In this document: in pieces, positions 59,687-63,048 of the stretch
Position numbering within the stretch: position 1 is the first letter of the stretch
How the letters are laid out: the number at the start of each line of letters is the position of its first letter
Assembly (NCBI GenBank): GCA_934102255.1
Contig: CAKOSN010000007.1
Coordinates: 1 to 63,048 of the forward strand
Reading direction: 5' to 3'
Length of the DNA: 63,048 nt
Source of the DNA: an uncultured Bacilli bacterium
Lineage (GTDB): Bacteria; Bacillota_I; Bacilli_A; RF39; UBA660
The notes under the pieces: model-generated
What the model was told of the DNA's origin: nothing
The model's input: the letters and a program-made list of their open reading frames with translations, nothing else
Database searches by the model: none
Program-made: the position numbers and the translations under genes

Positions 59687-59726
59687 ATAGTTTCATGCTG
59701 AAACTATAGGTTTGGAGGCCTATAGT
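59687..59726 (+). promoter_or_regulatory. Overlapping, mutually exclusive hairpins in the CBASS leader
   Basis: ATAGTTTCA-TGC-TGAAACTAT (59687-59707) and ACTATAGG ... CCTATAGT (59703-59726, eight-base loop) are both perfect stems but share ACTAT, so only one can form at a time. The leader could be an RNA switch or attenuator; there is no T-run directly after either stem (ATTGTACC follows), so transcription termination is not evident. Confidence 0.45.
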
Positions 59727-59787
59727 GATTGTACCATATTTATTTTTAATATACAACTGTCAGTGTGAGGCTTAGGAAGGAGCAAAT

Positions 59788-59913
59788 ATGGCAAATCGTA
59801 TTAGAACTTCTAGACGTGTTGGAAAAATAGCCAGTAAAAGTCTAAGAAGTAAAAAAACTTCTAAAAGTACAAAAAGTATTGCTGGAAGTGCATTAAGAAA
59901 TAGAGCAAAATAG
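59788..59913 (+). CDS. Small basic protein at the start of the CBASS operon
   Basis: 41 residues (MANRIRTSRRVGKIASKSL ... GSALRNRAK), about one third Lys/Arg with many Ser, and a strong AGGAAGGAG ribosome site. A very similar kind of small protein (RIRTSxxVAKxASKxLR ... KSxAGSAL) is seen in many bacterial mobile and defence regions and has no assigned function. It stands 21 bases upstream of the CD-NTase gene and is probably co-translated; its role in the system is unknown. Confidence 0.75.
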   Translation: MANRIRTSRRVGKIASKSLRSKKTSKSTKSIAGSALRNRAK

Positions 59914-59934
59914 GATAATGGAAAGGTAAAAACT

Positions 59935-61083
59935 ATGATTAATGCAATACAAGCAAGAAAAAATGATATAAAGAGTGTAATAAAAAGTTTGGATATAACT
60001 CCATCCATGTTCAAAAACGCGGAGGAAAAATATCGAAATATAGCAAAATATTTGAATGAAAACGGATTAAAAGTAGATATATCTTTACAAGGTTCGTTTG
60101 CAATAGGAACGGCTGTTAAACCGTATACAGCCGATGGCAAGGATAAATCATATGATGTGGATGTAATATGTTTATTCAGAAAATGTGGGTTGTCGTCAAA
60201 TGCAATTAGAGATAATTTAGTTAAAGTTTTAAATGCTTCTGAAACTTACAAAAAAATGCTAAATGAATGGCCGAAATGCTTTACTTTAGAATACGCAAGT
60301 ATTGGTAATTATGATTTTTCTATAGACTTAGTTCCATCTGTAATTGATGATAATCATGATATAGTAAATCCAAGAGTAGATATGCGTTATTTTGATTGTG
60401 TATTTAAAATAGCGATGAAAGATGATTGGTACACAATCAACCCAAAGGGTTATCAACAATGGTTTAAAGACATTAATAATCGGTTTGCTTTATATAACCG
60501 TGAAAATAGAATGAAAACATTGTTTGAAGCTAATAAAGATGTTTATGCAAGTATTGAGGAGATTCCAGAATATTTTAATAAGAGTTCGTTGCAAGAAGCT
60601 ATACAGATACTTAAGAGAAGTAGAGATGTTTATTTTAGTAAAATTAATCGAGAAGAAAGCAAACCATCAAGTATCATATTAACTACCTTAGCGGCCATAA
60701 TATCAGTTGATGTGACGACTGATATTGATTCTGTTGATTTAGCGTATGAAGTCATGAAAAAAATAAGTTTAGTTAGTGACAGTGTAGGTATTTCTAAATT
60801 AAATTTGTCATTTGGTAAAAATAATGGAAAATGGGAATTTTATAATCCTGTTAATAGCAAGGATAATTTACTGGATTCTTGGGATGATGATTCTGAAAAT
60901 CCAAAACTATTCTTTAAATGGATAAAGCACTCTTTAAATGATTTTGACCTTATTTTAGATGACAAAAATACTAATCATATTAATGCGTTAGGAAACTGTT
61001 TTGGTAATCACATAGTAGATAAGCTATTTGAACGAGTACCTGCTGAGAAGGTGAATAATGGAGTAAAACCATATCATGAATAA
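59935..61083 (+). CDS. CD-NTase (CBASS cyclic oligonucleotide synthase)
   Basis: 382 residues. The nucleotidyltransferase core reads LQGSFAIGTAV (GS motif, near 53) followed by KSYDVDVICLF (metal-binding D74 and D76) and NYDFSIDLVPSVI (third Asp, D131). This GS ... DxD ... D layout with a following helical domain is the SMODS/CD-NTase family of cGAS-like enzymes that make cyclic di- or trinucleotide alarm signals upon phage infection. The next two genes overlap (8 and 14 bases) and are an E2-like protein and a membrane effector, so the locus is a CBASS. The product nucleotide cannot be told from sequence. Confidence 0.92.
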   Translation: MINAIQARKNDIKSVIKSLDITPSMFKNAEEKYRNIAKYLNENGLKVDISLQGSFAIGTAVKPYTADGKDKSYDVDVICLFRKCGLSSNAIRDNLVKVLNASETYKKMLNEWPKCFTLEYASIGNYDFSIDLVPSVIDDNHDIVNPRVDMRYFDCVFKIAMKDDWYTINPKGYQQWFKDINNRFALYNRENRMKTLFEANKDVYASIEEIPEYFNKSSLQEAIQILKRSRDVYFSKINREESKPSSIILTTLAAIISVDVTTDIDSVDLAYEVMKKISLVSDSVGISKLNLSFGKNNGKWEFYNPVNSKDNLLDSWDDDSENPKLFFKWIKHSLNDFDLILDDKNTNHINALGNCFGNHIVDKLFERVPAEKVNNGVKPYHE

Positions 61084-61705
61084 AGAGTATATTGATTTAG
61101 AAGATTTAAAAATAAAATATCCAGATTTAAAATACAATGCTGATAAAAATATTTTGAGTGGATGTATTAAGATTCATAAAAATTGCAATGATGAGTTAAT
61201 TGATGGATGCTATGATTTATTAATAGATTTTAATAAATCTAGCATTCCGCTTGTTTATGATATAAATGGCTATATAAAAAGTAGTTATCAGCATAAATAT
61301 TTAGATGGTCATTTATGTCTTGCCACTGATATAGAGCAGTATTTATTTTTAAATGATTGCAATAAAATTAGTTTGTGGATAGAAAAATTTGTTGTTTCAT
61401 ATTTTATAACATATGAGTATTATAAAAGATATGGAGTTTTTCCATTTGGTGAGCATTCTCATGGCAGTAAAGGGATTATTGAGTTCTATCAAAACTATTT
61501 TAATTTCAATTCAGAAAGTAATTATAAATCATTAATAGAATATATCTTATTTAAAAAATTTAGAGGACATGATTTATGTCCTTGTGGTAGTAACAAAAGA
61601 ATTAGAGCTTGTCATAAAAATGTAATCATAGATGCAAAACATGATAAAAACATAGTTTTACTTTCAAAATATTATAAAGATAAGGTTTTAAATGCAAAAG
61701 ACTAA
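61076..61705 (+). CDS. E2-like ubiquitin-conjugating-type protein with SEC-C motif (CBASS regulator)
   Basis: 209 residues. The first two thirds have the prokaryotic E2-like pattern: YDLLIDFNKSSIPLVYDING, then HKYLDGHLCLATDIEQYLFL with the probable catalytic Cys (C81). A helical part follows (SLWIEKFVVSYFITYEYYKRYGVFPFGEHSHG). The C-terminus carries DLCPCGSNKRIRACHK, a SEC-C zinc motif. E2-only ('short type II') CBASS use such a protein to conjugate the CD-NTase and raise its activity. It overlaps both neighbours. Confidence 0.8.
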   Translation: MNKEYIDLEDLKIKYPDLKYNADKNILSGCIKIHKNCNDELIDGCYDLLIDFNKSSIPLVYDINGYIKSSYQHKYLDGHLCLATDIEQYLFLNDCNKISLWIEKFVVSYFITYEYYKRYGVFPFGEHSHGSKGIIEFYQNYFNFNSESNYKSLIEYILFKKFRGHDLCPCGSNKRIRACHKNVIIDAKHDKNIVLLSKYYKDKVLNAKD

Positions 61706-62552
61706 TTATTTTTTTAGACAAAATGAACCAAAAATGTTAGATATGCTTTACGCCCAAAGAATTTTATATAATTCGGCAAATATTTTAGAAGCAGTTAACG
61801 TATGTTTTATGTTTCTGATATGTGTATTTAATTTTTATGGAATAAGTAATTCATGGCTACAAATTTTCATTAACATTTTATTAGTTGCAATGAATAAATT
61901 TCTTTTTTCACTTGAAAATAAAAAAATAAAACAAGGCGCTAAAATCAAAAAATATTTTGATTATAAATTATTTGAATTTGATGGCTTGTCAGAAGATTTT
62001 CAAAAAGAGTGCAAAGGATATATTTTTACTATAATAGATAGAGATAAAAATAAAGAGAAATATCTTGTACAAGTAAATAATAATGGTGAATCAACGGCAA
62101 GAGGTGTTAAAGATTGGTATATTGATGAACAAAAAGATAGTGAATTTGAAACTATTAAATCAATGCAACTGCAAAATTTATATTGGGATAAAACAATATC
62201 TAATATTTATTTAGCGATGCTTTCTGTATTGGCGTTATTCTTGATTATAATATATATAGTTATTGTTGGTATTAGAGGATATTCGATTCTTGAAATAGTA
62301 ACAGGCTTAATACCATTTTTTAATATTATCGGCTATTTAATTAATAAATTTGCATTATATTGTGATATAAGAGAGAATATTGCTGTTGCTAAATCAATAT
62401 TAAAAAGGGCTACGAAAATGACTGATTTAGTAGAAGTTCAAACATTAATTGATGAAAGAAGAATGAAGGAATTCACGCCTCCTGACTTTATTCATAAGGT
62501 AATTTCAAAAAATGAGCATAAAAAGATAAAATTTATGAACAACAAAGATTAA
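61692..62552 (+). CDS. S-4TM family putative pore-forming CBASS effector
   Basis: 286 residues. Two N-terminal membrane helices (about 34-56 and 58-75), a soluble middle (80-170) and two further helices (about 176-200 and 208-230) followed by a helical tail. The start NYFFRQNEPKMLDMLYAQRILYNSA and SVLALFLIIIYIVIVG fit the S-4TM effector family. In CBASS such effectors are thought to break the membrane when they bind the cyclic nucleotide, killing the infected cell. It is the last gene of the operon. Confidence 0.85.
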   Translation: MQKTNYFFRQNEPKMLDMLYAQRILYNSANILEAVNVCFMFLICVFNFYGISNSWLQIFINILLVAMNKFLFSLENKKIKQGAKIKKYFDYKLFEFDGLSEDFQKECKGYIFTIIDRDKNKEKYLVQVNNNGESTARGVKDWYIDEQKDSEFETIKSMQLQNLYWDKTISNIYLAMLSVLALFLIIIYIVIVGIRGYSILEIVTGLIPFFNIIGYLINKFALYCDIRENIAVAKSILKRATKMTDLVEVQTLIDERRMKEFTPPDFIHKVISKNEHKKIKFMNNKD

Positions 62553-62608
62553 ATTTACCAAGATACAAAAAACGCTAATCACGCTTTATATTAGTCTTAC
62601 ATTATTTT

Positions 62609-62782
62609 TTATTCTGCTTCTTTATGGAATAGCACTATATATACAGTTTTAAATAATATTTTAATATCCATTTTAAGACTAGCATAATTAGAATAATATT
62701 CTTCTAATTTTAATCTTTCTTCAAAAGTAGTATTGCTTCTAACATTTATTTGACAATAATCATCAATACCGGTTTTAACTTT
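62609..62782 (-). pseudogene. Sugar transferase C-terminal remnant
   Basis: On the minus strand the reading from 62782 to 62609 is KVKTGIDDYCQINVRSNTTFEERLKLEEYY followed by SNYASLKMDIKILFKTVYIVLFHKEAE and a stop. It is the C-terminus of a polyprenyl-phosphate sugar transferase (WcaJ/CpsE type). A stop lies directly upstream and no N-terminal part is near. It is a degenerate paralogue of the gene that enters at the right edge. Confidence 0.75.
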
Positions 62783-62883
62783 TTAAAAATATTATTATTA
62801 CAATTATTGAAACTTTTAGGAATGTTTTTGAATTAGTATTATGATTTGAAGTCAAAAATAAAAATGTGATTTATTTCACATTT

Positions 62884-63048
62884 TTACTTTGCACCAGTTT
62901 TGAATATTACAGCTTTAATAGTTCTAAATACGCACTTAATATCTAAAAGAATACTGCAATGTTTTACATAATAATATTCAAGTTCTAATCTTTTTTCATA
63001 AGTAGTAGCAGATCTACCATTAGCGGCCCACCAGCCAGTAATACCGGG
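62884..63048 (-). CDS. Bacterial sugar transferase, C-terminal part (cut by window edge)
   Basis: The last 54 codons on the minus strand read PGITGWWAANGRSATTYEKR, then LELEYYYVKHCSILLDIKC and VFRTIKAVIFKTGAK. They match the end of polyprenyl-phosphate sugar-1-phosphate transferases, which start surface polysaccharide synthesis by loading a sugar on undecaprenyl phosphate ('KPGITGLWQVNGRS', 'YY...WS..LDI'). The catalytic part lies outside the window. Confidence 0.85.
   Translation of the reverse strand, partial: PGITGWWAANGRSATTYEKRLELEYYYVKHCSILLDIKCVFRTIKAVIFKTGAK

Overview
The window is AT-rich DNA with tightly packed, mostly co-oriented genes and standard-code stops (TGA ends the F1 alpha-like gene and others). 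It also holds sporulation genes (GerM-, GerE- and SpoIIIAH-like). It looks like an uncultured spore-forming Firmicute (Bacilli or RF39-like, tenericute-like gut bacterium); this is inferred from gene content only.

Region 1 (1-13.1 kb) is a diversity-generating retroelement (DGR) of unusual design. An avd-like gene, a DGR-type reverse transcriptase (IGNMTSQ and YMDD motifs), a small protein that may be the MutS-like DGR accessory, and a secreted target protein with one C-terminal variable repeat (VR, 4148-4258) form one forward cluster. No template repeat (TR) lies next to the RT. Instead ten separate TR cassettes (TR1-TR10) lie downstream, each about 380 nt and apparently with its own -10 box, 5' hairpin, roughly 110-nt TR, structured 3' domain and terminator hairpin. 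The ten TRs differ from one another in scaffold and in the placement of AAY codons. The VR is explained exactly as a chimera: its 5' half is TR6 and its 3' half is TR4, and every mismatch falls on a template adenine. Divergent Rpn/PD-(D/E)XK nuclease genes with a shared leader repeat punctuate the array. Two ISAs1-type transposase remnants and a transglutaminase-like gene interrupt it between TR2 and TR3.

Region 2 (13.1-36 kb) is a rewired F1-type ATPase locus. The order c, (two surface proteins), b/delta-like, alpha, gamma, beta, epsilon follows a canonical atp operon. However, no a-subunit is recognisable, the c-like subunit has no carboxylate in its second membrane helix, and the locus is merged with membrane-anchored extracellular proteins of up to 3264 residues. 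It may be an ATP-driven mechanical or surface machine rather than an ATP synthase.

Region 3 (36-55.8 kb) is mostly chromosomal: an XRE regulator, a frameshifted Gly-rich surface gene, a fourth Rpn gene, tRNA-Arg(UCU), the sporulation genes, an ABC exporter with a thioredoxin-like protein, remnants of an AbiE-type toxin-antitoxin pair, ruvA and ruvB with a nucleotidase between them, a PcrA/UvrD helicase, a sugar-nucleotidyltransferase, a MazG-like pyrophosphohydrolase and several unrecognised genes.

Region 4 (55.8-63 kb) is a defence/accessory stretch: unrecognised genes, an AAA ATPase on the minus strand, and a short CBASS operon (small basic protein, CD-NTase, E2-like protein with SEC-C, S-4TM effector). 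It ends in two C-terminal pieces of sugar transferases, one a remnant and one cut by the window edge.
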